Assembly: GCF_000373105.1 (NCBI RefSeq)
Contig: NZ_KB890425.1
Span: 1 to 64,000 of the forward strand
Direction: 5' to 3'
DNA: 64,000 nucleotides
DNA from: Neolewinella persica DSM 23188
GTDB taxonomy: Bacteria; Bacteroidota; Bacteroidia; Chitinophagales; Saprospiraceae
Numbering within the stretch: position 1 is the first letter of the stretch; the number at the start of each line of letters is the position of its first letter. The notes under the pieces are model-generated. The model was not told the DNA's origin and made no database searches. It saw only the letters and a list, made by a program, of their open reading frames with translations. The position numbers and the translations under genes were made by a program. Below are positions 17,523 through 26,201 of the stretch, in pieces.

Positions 17523-18452
17523 TTATTCCGTGGTAGCAGCAGCTGCCAGATTACTCAAAGCACCGGTGATGGTCGTTAATTGCTCCAGGTTCGTGTCCAG
17601 GCCATGACGGCGCGCCAAATAAGCTGGATCATTATAGATTAATTTGGTGGTACCGTCGGCTGCTTCATAGATCAGCATCTTTTGCGGGAGGTCTATGCCT
17701 ACGCTGCGCTGATTTTGCATCAGAGGAGTACCGAGGTTAGGGTTGCCGAATACGACTAGTTTGGTTGGGCGCAGTTCCATCCCAACTGATGCGGCATTAG
17801 CCTGGTGGTCCAGTTCGGCAACGACAATTAGGTTAGGGTTGGCGTTGAGGGCGGCTAACAACTGGTTATATACGGTATCAACCGGTCGATTGCTGGTCAC
17901 TTCGATGATCCCTTCATCCAACACCACGTTATTGTCGTCGGCCGTCTTAATGGTTTCTCCGCTGGCATTCTCCGCGAAATTTTTCAGTGCACCGGCGATC
18001 ATGGGGAGGGTGCTAACGCTTTCTACACCGTGCCGTTTACCGAGGTAGTCGGTATTGTTATAGGCAACGATAATGTCGTCATCGCTTGCCTGGTATACCA
18101 GCATTTTCTGAGGAAGGTCAAGACCAGCACGCTGGTTCGCTTGCATCAGCGGAGTCCCGAGATTCGGGTTGCCGAAGAGTACCACACGGGTGGGGTCCAG
18201 GCTCAGCCCTGCGGTGGAGGCGTTGTTAGAATGATTGACTTCAGCTACGATGCCAATGGCAGGGACACCATTCAGCGCGGTAATAATGTTTTGATAGGTC
18301 GTGGCAAATTCAGCATTATCGGCTTCTGTGTAATTCAGGCCTACGACGTCGTCGGGTTCTTCGTTGTCAAACAGGTTTCCGTCATCATCATCCTGGCAGG
18401 CAGCAAAGGAAAAAACAAGCACGAATAAGAGAAGGAATTTAAAGCTTTTCAT
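17523..18452 (-). CDS. Lipoprotein with tandem DUF302 domains
   Basis: 309 residues from ATG 18452. Signal peptide MKSFKFLLLFVLVFSFAAC with lipobox FAAC, then an acidic DDDD stretch that may favour surface exposure. Two DUF302 domains follow (about 50-175 and 180-305). Each contains a VVLFGNPNLGTPLMQ or LVVFGNPNLGTPLMQ strand-turn, LDLPQKMLVYQ or IDLPQKMLIYE, and YLxRRHGx. The two copies are similar enough to suggest internal duplication. DUF302 proteins have no firm general function. An 18 bp terminator lies downstream. Confidence 0.88.
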   Translation of the reverse strand: MKSFKFLLLFVLVFSFAACQDDDDGNLFDNEEPDDVVGLNYTEADNAEFATTYQNIITALNGVPAIGIVAEVNHSNNASTAGLSLDPTRVVLFGNPNLGTPLMQANQRAGLDLPQKMLVYQASDDDIIVAYNNTDYLGKRHGVESVSTLPMIAGALKNFAENASGETIKTADDNNVVLDEGIIEVTSNRPVDTVYNQLLAALNANPNLIVVAELDHQANAASVGMELRPTKLVVFGNPNLGTPLMQNQRSVGIDLPQKMLIYEAADGTTKLIYNDPAYLARRHGLDTNLEQLTTITGALSNLAAAATTE

Positions 18453-18551
18453 TTGGTAAAATTTACGGGGTTCAGGTTTATAACCCGAACCCCGCAAGTC
18501 TTTGTTCGCTATCGGGTATTTGCAAATAGCCCGTTCTACTTGAACAATCGG

Positions 18552-18842
18552 TTAGAAACTACTTCCCGGATTCTCCTTCTCACTAAGAAACTGCTCCGTC
18601 TTGGCCCGTTCTACTTTATTGTAGAGGCGTTCAGATTCGTGACGGTCCCTGGTCACCTTGGCCAGCGTGAAACAAGCGCTGACGGTAAAGACGAAGCCCA
18701 TGGCGAGGAAGCCCTTTGTAGCCAGTGTGCTTTCTAGGAGGACGATGCCGGCGAGGGTACCGCAGGTAGCGAGGACAAAAGCGATCCAAGCCATGTTAAA
18801 GAAAGACTTACTGTTGGAATGGTCGATGATGGTGTGACTCAT
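18552..18842 (-). CDS. YiaA/YiaB-family two-helix inner membrane protein
   Basis: 96 residues. Two transmembrane helices: MAWIAFVLATCGTLAGIVLL and TKGFLAMGFVFTVSACFTLA, followed by KVTRDRHESERLYNKVERAK. The second helix plus TLAKxxRDxHE is the YiaAB signature. Function of the family is unknown. A TTAGCGAAAATTCGCT palindrome lies 120 bp upstream. Confidence 0.88.
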   Translation of the reverse strand: MSHTIIDHSNSKSFFNMAWIAFVLATCGTLAGIVLLESTLATKGFLAMGFVFTVSACFTLAKVTRDRHESERLYNKVERAKTEQFLSEKENPGSSF

Positions 18843-18962
18843 TATTCAGTGTTTTGCGTGGTTTAGCACAACGGCCGCTCCACTGGTTCGGGGCAAAACT
18901 CCGACCGAATTCTGTTAAGAGTGGGAGGCGATAGATAAATAGGGGTGAGCTTTCGACGAATG

Positions 18963-18980
18963 TTAGCGAAAATTCGCTAG
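18963..18980. promoter_or_regulatory. Operator-like palindrome TTAGCGAAAATTCGCT, copy 1
   Basis: TTAGCGAA and TTCGCTAG flank an AA spacer. The 16 bp core is identical to the copies at 23236-23251 and 30277-30292. The nearest downstream gene on the minus strand is the YiaA/B gene. Confidence 0.55.
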
Positions 18981-19092
18981 AGGAGTAAATAAAGACTTCC
19001 TTTGCTCATCGAAAACGGTTATTGCATCCTGCGCCCGCGCCACGATTGGACGTTCGCTTCGCGAACTCGGTAGTAGGTAAGCTACCGCGTGA

Positions 19093-19311
19093 GGTAGCAC
19101 ACTGCCTTCGAGGGCAATCCATTCGAACGAAGCTAGCACAAACGTGTCGGAGGAGGCGCTGAATCGCCAGTTGGAACTGGCGCGTGGGTCCGCGCTTGAG
19201 CGGCGGGTGGACCGGCTGAAGGAGAAGTTGATTGCTGGGGGGCTGATTGGTATGCTTATTGAGGGGGGGGCAAGGCATTTATGTCCCATGCGTAGCGGCC
19301 GAGACAATTAA
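19093..19311 (+). pseudogene. Coding-like remnant without start codon
   Basis: The frame is open between a TGA at 19090 and the TAA at 19309-19311 and has no ATG near its start (a GTG lies at 19144). It encodes an amphipathic helical segment (SEEALNRQLELARGSALERR, then DRLKEKLIAGGLIGMLIEGG) more protein-like than random translation. I cannot name the parent family. It may be a relic of a degraded gene; a chance frame is possible. Confidence 0.25.
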
Positions 19312-19365
19312 CCTTAATTACTCCTTTTTACTCTATTATCATTGACCATACTTTAAACGCTGGTC

Positions 19366-20697
19366 TTACTTAATGAGTAATTTACGATAAATCTGTTTTA
19401 TTCCGTTGTCCACTCTAGCGATTAAAACCCCTTCATTTGATGTTAAAAAATTCAAACTAAGAATGTTTCTTCCAGTGGAAACCGAATAGTTCTGACTTAG
19501 AATTATTCTCCCCGTTAGATCAAAAATTGTGATATTAATATCTTCTATACTTGTAGAAGTGTAGTTTAAGTTGAATTCACCAGATTCACTCGGGTTAGGG
19601 TAGAAGTTACCAACTTGTTCGTTTTCTCCTTCTAAGATTAAGCTTACCACTTTGCTGTACTCAAATTCACCGTCGAAGTCTAATTGTTTTAAGCGATAAT
19701 AGGTTAATCCAACCTGAGGGTATTGAATTTTGTAGGTGTAGTTTTTTAGCGTAAGGGTTGTTTCACTTCCCTTTACCTCTCCAATTTTTTGGAACTCACT
19801 CCCGTCTCTACTCTCTTCAACTTCAAATTTATCATTGTTTAATTCAGAAGCTGTTTGCCAATTTAGGGAAACAGTTTTTTCTGTGACATCTATCTCGAAA
19901 GAATACAAATCAACGGGTAAAGTATTCGAACAAGAGCCTGATATGAAATTTGATGTCGATCCATTTAGATTAAAATTAATCAGCGTTCCATCCTTATTTG
20001 GTTGGGCAAGATTATTCAGGTTAGTTATGCCGGAATTGTTGGCACCTGCAAGACCTTGGTTGAAGTTGAAATAAGTAACTAGGTTAGCTTCATTTCCATT
20101 AAGTTCGACGTCCTTTGAAGATTCAATCTCACTTTGCGATTTTACAACTTCCCAGATTCTGAAATCGTCTAATTTTCCATTGTAAAATGCAGTTGCTGAA
20201 ATTGGAAATCTATCGTATTCCTGTCCCAATGAGAATAAGTCAGATGTTTGAGTTTCAAAAATGTAATTTCCTGAACCATCTAGCTGACCATCAACGTAAA
20301 GTAAACATACTCCATTGTCGTAGGTAAAGGCAATGTGATGGCATTTGTTATCACCAATAGGAGTGGTTCCAACTATGTACTGATTCGATCCATCATTTAT
20401 GTATACAACGGCTGCATCAGCTACACCGTCAATAGGTCCTGCGCATCGAATTAAAAACCTATTTCGATAATCACTGGAATTTACAGAGTAGAAGACATTA
20501 TAATCGATATTTTGTTGAGCATCAAACTGGACCCAAAACTCAATCGTAAATTCATTTAGACCATTTATATCTTGAGCAATTAAACTTAAATCAACATAGT
20601 CGTCAGACTCAAAATGTAAAGAATTGTTAATGTCTTGAGCAATTATACCATGACTGATACAAGCTAGCATGAAAATGTGCAGAAGGAAGGATTTCAT
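19366..20697 (-). CDS. Secreted LamG-like protein with T9SS sorting tail
   Basis: 443 residues from ATG 20697. Signal peptide MKSFLLHIFMLACISHGIIAQ, then a LamG/concanavalin-like jellyroll (about 22-225; NSLHFESDDYVDLS, EFTIEFWVQFD, HHIAFTYDNGVCLLYVDGQLDG, GKLDDFRIWEVVKSQSEI). A central sandwich with LPVDLYSFEIDVTEKTVSLN and WQTASELNNDKFEVE follows, and the last 80 residues are a type A T9SS sorting domain (NFYPNPSESGEFNLNYT to the final YRKLLIK). It is expected on the surface or outside the cell. Base composition is markedly AT-richer than its neighbours, which suggests recent acquisition. Confidence 0.9.
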   Translation of the reverse strand: MKSFLLHIFMLACISHGIIAQDINNSLHFESDDYVDLSLIAQDINGLNEFTIEFWVQFDAQQNIDYNVFYSVNSSDYRNRFLIRCAGPIDGVADAAVVYINDGSNQYIVGTTPIGDNKCHHIAFTYDNGVCLLYVDGQLDGSGNYIFETQTSDLFSLGQEYDRFPISATAFYNGKLDDFRIWEVVKSQSEIESSKDVELNGNEANLVTYFNFNQGLAGANNSGITNLNNLAQPNKDGTLINFNLNGSTSNFISGSCSNTLPVDLYSFEIDVTEKTVSLNWQTASELNNDKFEVEESRDGSEFQKIGEVKGSETTLTLKNYTYKIQYPQVGLTYYRLKQLDFDGEFEYSKVVSLILEGENEQVGNFYPNPSESGEFNLNYTSTSIEDINITIFDLTGRIILSQNYSVSTGRNILSLNFLTSNEGVLIARVDNGIKQIYRKLLIK

Positions 20698-20932
20698 TGT
20701 AAAATAGGGTTGTTGTATGGTAACAATCGTGATCAAATTTGTTATGTGATCTTATGGCCACAATAAAGAAGGTGAATAGCAGTCAACCGACATACGCTGC
20801 CACACACTCAAAATTACCAAAAAAACACAACACTCCAGCCCCAAAAAAAATAGAATAAATAATAAAGTTAGATAGTTGCAGGAAATATCCAGCAACCACA
20901 CAACCTCTATAGTCTTATTGTACAGTGTCGCT

Positions 20933-22081
20933 CTAATCCACAATCATCCCCTCTCCCACAAGTTCCTGCTGCACCATATGCTCCGGCAACTCCCGGTATT
21001 CATACTGCTGCGTCCGCAATTGAGGCCGGAAACCAGCTTCCTGGATCGCTTCCTGAATACCGTCGGCCGTAAAGCGCCAACGCGCACCAGCGGCAGAAAC
21101 AACATTTTCTTCGATCATAATGGAGCCGAAGTCGTTGGCACCGGAGTGGAGGCAGAGTTGGGCAACTTCTTTACCAACCGTGAGCCAGCTCGCCTGGATG
21201 TTGGTCACGTTCGGCAGCATGATGCGGCTGAGGGCGATCATGCGGATGTACTCGTCACCGGTAACGGTGTTACGGGCGCGTTTTATCTTTTTGAGAATGG
21301 TGTCTTCGTCCATGAACGGCCAGGGGATGAAGGCCAGGAAGCCCTTGGCGTGGGCGGGTTTTTCGCTCTGCACCTGGCGCATGCGCACCAGATGGTCCAT
21401 CCGTTCCCAGTTGGTTTCGATGTGGCCGAACATCATGGTCGCGCTGGTGGTGATGTCCAACTGATGCGCTGCGCGCATCACGTCCAGCCATTCTTCGCCA
21501 CCACATTTTCCTTTGGAAATTAGGCGACGCACCCGGTCGCTCAGTATCTCCGCTCCGGCACCCGGCAAGCTGTCCAACCCGGCTTCTTTCAAGGCTTTGA
21601 GCACATCGTAATGGCTCTTATTTTCCAGCTTAGCTACGTGGGCGATCTCGGGTGGGCCGAGGGCGTGTAACTTCAGGTTGGGGTAAAGTGCCTTCAGTTC
21701 ACTGAAGAGTTTGCAGTAGTACTCCAGGCCCAGGTCGGGGTGGTGCCCACCCTGCAGCAGCAGCTGTTCACCGCCAAAAGCGAAGGTTTCTTCAATCTTC
21801 TGCTTGTATTCTTCGATGGTGGTGATGTAGGCCTCGTCATGGCCCGGCCGACGGTAAAAATTGCAGAACTTACAGTTGGCAATACAGACGTTGGTCGTAT
21901 TCGAATTTCGGTCAATAATCCAGGTAACATCCTTTTTCGGAACAGACTGAAAGCGCAGCTGATTGGCTACGTACATCAGGTCGGCCGTGTCGGCGTTCTC
22001 AAGCAGAAAAACGCCTTCTTCAGCGGTGAGCCATTCTTTATTGAGGGCGCGTTCTAGCAGATCAGGAGCAGTCATGGACAT
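20933..22081 (-). CDS. mqnC: Cyclic dehypoxanthine futalosine synthase (radical SAM)
   Basis: 382 residues (an alternative start is two codons later). The radical SAM cluster motif CIANCKFC lies near residue 68, followed by FYRRPGHDEAY. Other MqnC-like blocks: LLLQGGHHPDLGLEYY, AGLDSLPGAGAEILSDRVRR, TSATMMFGHIETNWERMDHL, and FLAFIPWPF. MqnC closes the ring of dehypoxanthine futalosine in the futalosine route to menaquinone. MqnE is related; the SLPGAGAEIL, HIET and FIPWPF blocks favour MqnC. No other mqn genes are visible. Confidence 0.9.
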   Translation of the reverse strand: MSMTAPDLLERALNKEWLTAEEGVFLLENADTADLMYVANQLRFQSVPKKDVTWIIDRNSNTTNVCIANCKFCNFYRRPGHDEAYITTIEEYKQKIEETFAFGGEQLLLQGGHHPDLGLEYYCKLFSELKALYPNLKLHALGPPEIAHVAKLENKSHYDVLKALKEAGLDSLPGAGAEILSDRVRRLISKGKCGGEEWLDVMRAAHQLDITTSATMMFGHIETNWERMDHLVRMRQVQSEKPAHAKGFLAFIPWPFMDEDTILKKIKRARNTVTGDEYIRMIALSRIMLPNVTNIQASWLTVGKEVAQLCLHSGANDFGSIMIEENVVSAAGARWRFTADGIQEAIQEAGFRPQLRTQQYEYRELPEHMVQQELVGEGMIVD

Positions 22082-22237
22082 CGATTTAGGCTATTGAAAC
22101 AACAAGGGGAGGTACTGGTTGTGTGAACTTTCATTTTTCACTGAAAGTTTTTTTGAGGAATATTCAAGGTGAGAGATTAAGAACAGTTAGAACGGCCTGT
22201 TTTGCCGGAGACCTTGTTCGCTCTTTTGTCCACTTTT

Positions 22238-22258
22238 CCTGCACCTGCGTCCGCGCCA
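22238..22258 (+). repeat. Dispersed GC-rich word, copy 5
   Basis: CTGCACCTGCGTCCGCGCCA preceded by C, intergenic between mqnC and the rsmI-like gene. The 65-codon frame covering it (22123-22320) is not supported as a gene. Confidence 0.75.
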
Positions 22259-22355
22259 ACTTACAACGGAAACAAGACCATTCAATTCGTCTGACTGAAA
22301 GGCAAGATCATCAAGCTTAAATGCGGGGTTAGACTCAGAAAAGAAACCTAGTCGC

Positions 22356-23054
22356 TCAAGCCAATAACAAAAACATCGCTGGCCGCTTCTGGAGTTCCGC
22401 GCCCACCCCTTTCTTCCAGTCTTTCACCCTACCGGTGAAGATAAATTCGCTTTCCAGGGTCAAATCGCAGGCAACGGAGAAGAAGGTTTCGGGGTGCAGG
22501 TTTTCGAGAGCAACTTCCACGGTGGCCTGGTTGCGGTAGGGGGCTTCGATCCAAAGTTGGGTAGTTTTTGTTTTGCGGCTGTCGGCTTCGATCCTCCGAA
22601 GGTCCTTGGCCAGTTGTGGGCGTTTGGGGCTGAGGTAACCGTGGAAGAGAAAAGACTGACCGTTGAGCCCGGCGGCCATCACACTCATCAGAATGGCCGA
22701 AGGACCAACCAGGGGGATGACCCGAATGCCGAGTCGATGGGCATGCAGTACCAACTTCGCTCCCGGATCAGCGACCCCCGGCGCTCCCGCATCGCTCAAT
22801 AACCCCACATTGTACCCGCGCGCCGTCGCCTCCAACATCTCGGGAAGGTCCCGCGCTTCTGTCCGTTTATTAAGGTCGTAATATTCGCATTCCTGAAGCG
22901 GAACACCCACTTCTTTCAGGAACTTTCGGGCCACTTTTCCGGTCTCTACCACGAAGTGGCGGATGGGCAAAATAATGTCGATCGTAGCCTGCGGTATGGT
23001 GTGCAGGGCGTTTTCGCCGAGAGGAGAAGGAATGAGGTAGAGGTGGCCTTTCAT
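22356..23054 (-). CDS. rsmI: SAM-dependent methyltransferase, RsmI-like (tetrapyrrole methylase fold)
   Basis: 232 residues. N-terminal GHLYLIPSPLGE and FVVETGKVARKFLKEVG, then the SAM-site loops GLLSDAGAPGVADPGAKLV and PLVGPSAILMSVMAAGLNGQ, FLFHGYLSPK, and QLWIEAPYRN match RsmI, which 2'-O-methylates C1402 of 16S rRNA. It is the shorter Bacteroidota variant, often annotated only as SAM methyltransferase. TAAAGGTA 4 bp upstream (TACCTTTA on the coding strand) may be the -7 box. Confidence 0.85.
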   Translation of the reverse strand: MKGHLYLIPSPLGENALHTIPQATIDIILPIRHFVVETGKVARKFLKEVGVPLQECEYYDLNKRTEARDLPEMLEATARGYNVGLLSDAGAPGVADPGAKLVLHAHRLGIRVIPLVGPSAILMSVMAAGLNGQSFLFHGYLSPKRPQLAKDLRRIEADSRKTKTTQLWIEAPYRNQATVEVALENLHPETFFSVACDLTLESEFIFTGRVKDWKKGVGAELQKRPAMFLLLA

Positions 23055-23076
23055 GGCGTAAAGGTAGCAGGAGAGA

Positions 23077-23232
23077 ATGGGGAAATAAGAGAATGGGAGA
23101 TTAATTGAAGGAGAGAATGACTGTCGCTGCTGCCACTCATTGCGCTGTGCTTATTCGCCGAGGTGAGCAAACACAGTTTTGCGAACGGTACCTGCGGCAG
23201 CTATTCTACCATTCTCTAATTCTCTCATTTCC
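23077..23232. repeat. Modular hairpin element, GAGAATG arms, with shared core
   Basis: Left arm uses AGAGAATGGG-type words and the right arm CCATTCTCTAATTCTCTC, so they pair. The core near 23132-23212 reads CACTCATTGCGCTGTGCTTA then TTCGCC, GGTGAGCAAACACAG and GCGAACGGTACCTGCGGCAG. CTGTGCTT and AAACACAG can pair, and differ from the CTGCGCTT/AAGCGCAG pair in other copies in a compensating way. It lies between the divergent rsmI-like and SDR genes. Confidence 0.75.
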
Positions 23233-23256
23233 TTTTTAGCGAAAATTCGCTAAAAA
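23233..23256. promoter_or_regulatory. Operator-like palindrome, copy 2 (24 bp perfect)
   Basis: TTTTTAGCGAA and TTCGCTAAAAA are exact complements around an AA spacer, the most extended of three copies. It lies 32 bp before the SDR start codon. Confidence 0.65.
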
Positions 23257-23288
23257 TTCCCGACTTTACACTTTTCAAGAAAAAGCTC

Positions 23289-24059
23289 ATGTCCATATCT
23301 CAACAATTCGATCTTACCGGCCGTGTGGCCGTCATTACCGGCGCCTCCAAAGGCATCGGCAAAGCCATTGCCCGAGGATTGGCAGAACAGGGCGCAAGCG
23401 TCGTCGTCAGTAGCCGGAAACAAGAAGCCGTCGACGAAGTCGCCGCAGAATTTCGGGCCGATGGCTTCGAAGCCACGGGTATCGCTTGTCATGTAGGGGA
23501 TGAAGACCAGCTTAAAAACCTGGTAGATAAAACCACCGAAAAATATGGTGGGGTAGACATCCTGATCAATAACGCAGCGACCAATCCCGTCTTCGGCCCA
23601 ATTGAGCAGATGACCGGCGAGGTGTTCGACAAAGTCATGAACGTCAACGTTCGGGCCTGCATGCTACTGGCCAACCTGTGTAAGCCCAGCATGGCCAAAC
23701 GCGGCCACGGTTCCATCATCAATATTGCCTCGGTAGAGGGCATGAAGCCTTCTCCAATGATGAGTATCTACTCCGTCAGCAAAGCAGCCTTGATCATGTT
23801 AACTCAGAGCCAGGCCCGGGAATGGGGGAGCGACGGAATCCGCAGCAATGCGATCTGCCCCGGATTGATCCAGACGAAATTCAGCGCCGCACTCTGGCAA
23901 AACGAACAGATACTGGACCACTTTGTCAGCCAAACTCCTGCAGGACGAATGGCGCAGCCAGAAGAAATGGTTGGGCTGGCCCTTTACCTCGGTTCCAGTG
24001 CCGGAAGTTTCTCTACCGGCGGCGTGTTTACGGCCGACGGTGGGTATATGATTGCCTGA
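23289..24059 (+). CDS. Short-chain dehydrogenase/reductase
   Basis: 256 residues, classical SDR. Cofactor loop TGASKGIGKA at residues 17-26, DILINNAATNP, catalytic Ser in INIASVEG, and YSVSK near residue 161 (Tyr and Lys). The C-terminus GGVFTADGGYMIA is typical of glucose-dehydrogenase/3-oxoacyl-reductase-like SDRs. The Arg/Lys set after the first strand (SSRKQE) is compatible with NADP. An operator-like palindrome shared with the beta-oxidation gene lies upstream, so a role in lipid or acyl metabolism is possible (inference). Confidence 0.9.
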   Translation: MSISQQFDLTGRVAVITGASKGIGKAIARGLAEQGASVVVSSRKQEAVDEVAAEFRADGFEATGIACHVGDEDQLKNLVDKTTEKYGGVDILINNAATNPVFGPIEQMTGEVFDKVMNVNVRACMLLANLCKPSMAKRGHGSIINIASVEGMKPSPMMSIYSVSKAALIMLTQSQAREWGSDGIRSNAICPGLIQTKFSAALWQNEQILDHFVSQTPAGRMAQPEEMVGLALYLGSSAGSFSTGGVFTADGGYMIA

Positions 24060-24198
24060 AATTAGTAGGTAGTCTGTAGTCGATAGTCTGTAGGGCCCGT
24101 CAAGCCTGCAACACGGTACTACTCACTATTAACTGCGGACTTCTACGAGCGCATCGGACAAAGTACTACCCACTACCTACTACTTACTACCTACTATT
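24060..24198. repeat. Word-repeat inverted element (TAGTAGGTAGT arms)
   Basis: TAGTAGGTAGT (24063-24073) is exactly complementary to ACTACCTACTA (24186-24196). Both arms continue as AGTCTGTAGTC-like and CACTACCTACTACTTAC-like words. The centre includes CCCGTCAAGCCTGCAA, similar to the centre of the 35581-35679 element. It ends at the start codon of the next gene. Confidence 0.75.
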
Positions 24199-25815
24199 AT
24201 GTACGACTACATCATCGTCGGTGCCGGCTCCGCCGGCTGTCTGTTAGCCAACCGCCTCTCGGCGGATCCTGGCAATAAGGTCTTACTGCTCGAAGCCGGC
24301 GGACCGGTCCGAAACCCCAACATTATCATCCCGGCGGGTTATCCTAAGCTGCACCGAACGTCGGTAGACTGGGGCTACTGGTCTGAACCCCAGGAGCAAC
24401 TCCTGAACCGAAAGATATACTTGCCCCGGGGTAAGGTGTTGGGCGGCAGCAGTTCCACCAATGCCATGGCCTACGTACGCGGTAACCGGGCGGACTACGA
24501 CGACTGGGCTGCACTTGGCAATGCCGGTTGGGGCTACGAGGATATCCTGGCTTACTTTCGCCGGCACGAACATAACGTCGATATCGACAACGATTACCAT
24601 GGCCATAACGGTGAACTCAACGTCGAATTTCCGAGCCGCTACCGCTCCCCTTTCGCCGCCGCTTTTGTGGAAGCCTGCGTGGAAACCGGATTTAACCGTA
24701 ACGACGACTATAATGGGAGCCAGCAAGCTGGTGCCGGCTTATTTCAATTCACCATTAAGGACGGTAAACGCCACTCCGCCTACACCGCGTTTCTGAAGCC
24801 GGTCCTGTCACGAAAAAACCTGACGGTGCTGACAAATACCCAGGTCCGCAAAATCCTGATCGAGGGAGATCGGGCCGTCGGTGTATTTGCCGGAAAGCCG
24901 GGGAGAACGCCGCAGGCTTTTCGTGCAAGCCGGGAAGTACTTCTTTCTGCCGGTTCCTTTGCCTCCCCGCAATTACTGATGCTTTCCGGTATCGGAGATC
25001 CGGAAGATTTGAAACAGCATGGAATTGATTCTACGCGGAATTTGCCGGGGGTAGGAAAGAACTTACAGGACCACCTGTTCGTACCCATCGGCGCTCTATC
25101 AAAACAGCAGGAAGGGCAGAACCACTACGTCCGCCCGTTATCGATGACCCTGGCAGCGATCGATTATTTTCTAAGGGGAAAGGGAGTGTTCAACAGCAGC
25201 CCTTTGGAGGCCGTGGCCTTCGGCTCCACCTCCGTCAGCCCGGATCGGGTAGATTACCAATTGCACTTCTCCTCCTTCCACGTTGGCGAGGGCTACGACT
25301 CAGATTTCCATAATTATAAAACTTTTCCGACCGACGGAGATGGCTTTTCCATCCTTCCCTCCCTGCTCCGGCCGAAGAGCAGAGGAACCTTGCACCTGCG
25401 TTCGCGCCACCTGAACGACCACCCGGTGATTCAACCAAACTTCTGCGCGCACGAAGATGATCGCCAGGTACTGATCGAAGCTACCAAAAAATCAATCGAA
25501 GTAATGGAAGCTTCCGCCTTCGAGCCTTTCCTGAAACGTCGCTTTTCCCCACCGGACATCAGCTCGGATGATGCCATCTGGCTTCATATTCAAAAGCAAG
25601 TAGAGACAATATATCATCCCGTCGGGACCTGCAAAATGGGCCACGACGATATGGCGGTGGTCGACGATCAGTTACGCGTACACGGCATAGAAGGCCTTCG
25701 GGTGATCGACGCCAGTATTATGCCGACGATCGTGAGCGGGAACACCAATGCACCGGTTTATATGATTGCTGAGCGGGGGGCGGAGATGGTGCTTCAGGCT
25801 GAGGCCAGAAGCTGA
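24199..25815 (+). CDS. GMC-family oxidoreductase, choline dehydrogenase-like
   Basis: 538 residues. FAD site DYIIVGAGSAGCLLANRLSA with LLLEAGG, then YLPRGKVLGGSSSTNAMAYV and RGNRADYDDWA (GMC signature 1), SAGSFASPQLLMLSGIG (signature 2), and the C-terminal YHPVGTCKMGHDD with the catalytic His, then VIDASIMPTIVSGNTNAPVY. This is the choline/alcohol dehydrogenase group. No betaine genes are nearby, so the real substrate may be another alcohol. A copy of the dispersed word is embedded at 25389-25409. Confidence 0.92.
   Translation: MYDYIIVGAGSAGCLLANRLSADPGNKVLLLEAGGPVRNPNIIIPAGYPKLHRTSVDWGYWSEPQEQLLNRKIYLPRGKVLGGSSSTNAMAYVRGNRADYDDWAALGNAGWGYEDILAYFRRHEHNVDIDNDYHGHNGELNVEFPSRYRSPFAAAFVEACVETGFNRNDDYNGSQQAGAGLFQFTIKDGKRHSAYTAFLKPVLSRKNLTVLTNTQVRKILIEGDRAVGVFAGKPGRTPQAFRASREVLLSAGSFASPQLLMLSGIGDPEDLKQHGIDSTRNLPGVGKNLQDHLFVPIGALSKQQEGQNHYVRPLSMTLAAIDYFLRGKGVFNSSPLEAVAFGSTSVSPDRVDYQLHFSSFHVGEGYDSDFHNYKTFPTDGDGFSILPSLLRPKSRGTLHLRSRHLNDHPVIQPNFCAHEDDRQVLIEATKKSIEVMEASAFEPFLKRRFSPPDISSDDAIWLHIQKQVETIYHPVGTCKMGHDDMAVVDDQLRVHGIEGLRVIDASIMPTIVSGNTNAPVYMIAERGAEMVLQAEARS
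25389..25409 (+). repeat. Dispersed GC-rich word, copy 6, inside GMC gene
   Basis: CTTGCACCTGCGTTCGCGCC then A. Within the gene it encodes LHLRSR at a place where GMC proteins normally have a similar segment, so this could be coincidence. However 23 of 25 bases, including the following CCTGA, match the intergenic copy at 42758. Confidence 0.5.
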
Positions 25816-25873
25816 AGTCGGACAACTTTTTATTGGGTGAAAAGCGTAATCTTAGTGACACCAAAAATAATTT

Positions 25874-26125
25874 ATGGCCGCTGAAATATCAATTCTCGGT
25901 CGGGTCATCAGTTTACTTAGTAGCCAGCCTACTGATGAAGCGATTATTGCGCTCAAAGCAACTGAAGCTGAAGAAGAACGTGTTGATTACCTTGCCAACT
26001 TGAAGAATGAGGGGGCAATTATAAAAGAAGAAAAGGAAGAACTCTACAATGCACTCTTAGCGGAGTACGTCATCGGGATTGCTAAGTCTAATGCGTTTGC
26101 CAGAATGAATAGTACCGTAAATTGA
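25874..26125 (+). CDS. Small protein of unknown function
   Basis: 83 residues, MAAEISILGRVISLLSSQPT followed by a charged helical stretch (KATEAEEERVDYLANL, EEKEELYNALLAEYVIG). No signal or membrane segment. A TAATCTTA string about 25 bp upstream may be the promoter. Codon use and helix pattern support a real gene. Family not recognised. Confidence 0.55.
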   Translation: MAAEISILGRVISLLSSQPTDEAIIALKATEAEEERVDYLANLKNEGAIIKEEKEELYNALLAEYVIGIAKSNAFARMNSTVN

Positions 26126-26201
26126 GGAAGCAACCCATTTCAAAAGAACTGAGGGAGGATAATTGCTAATAAGCAGTTGAAAGTATAATACTACTCGAAC
26201 C

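Larger units (their letters stand above)
18843..19365. other. Intergenic region with operator-like palindrome and gene remnant
   Basis: About 520 bp. It holds the palindrome at 18963-18980, a degenerate dispersed-word fragment (CCTGCGCCCGCGCCA near 19028), a GCTACCGCGTGAGGTAGC hairpin at 19081-19098 that resembles the GCTACCGC/GCGGTAGC ends of the hairpin family, and a coding-like plus-strand stretch at 19093-19311. Confidence 0.5.

Noticed and set aside
22123-22320. 65-codon plus-strand frame
   Set aside because: Covers a dispersed-repeat copy and shows no protein features.
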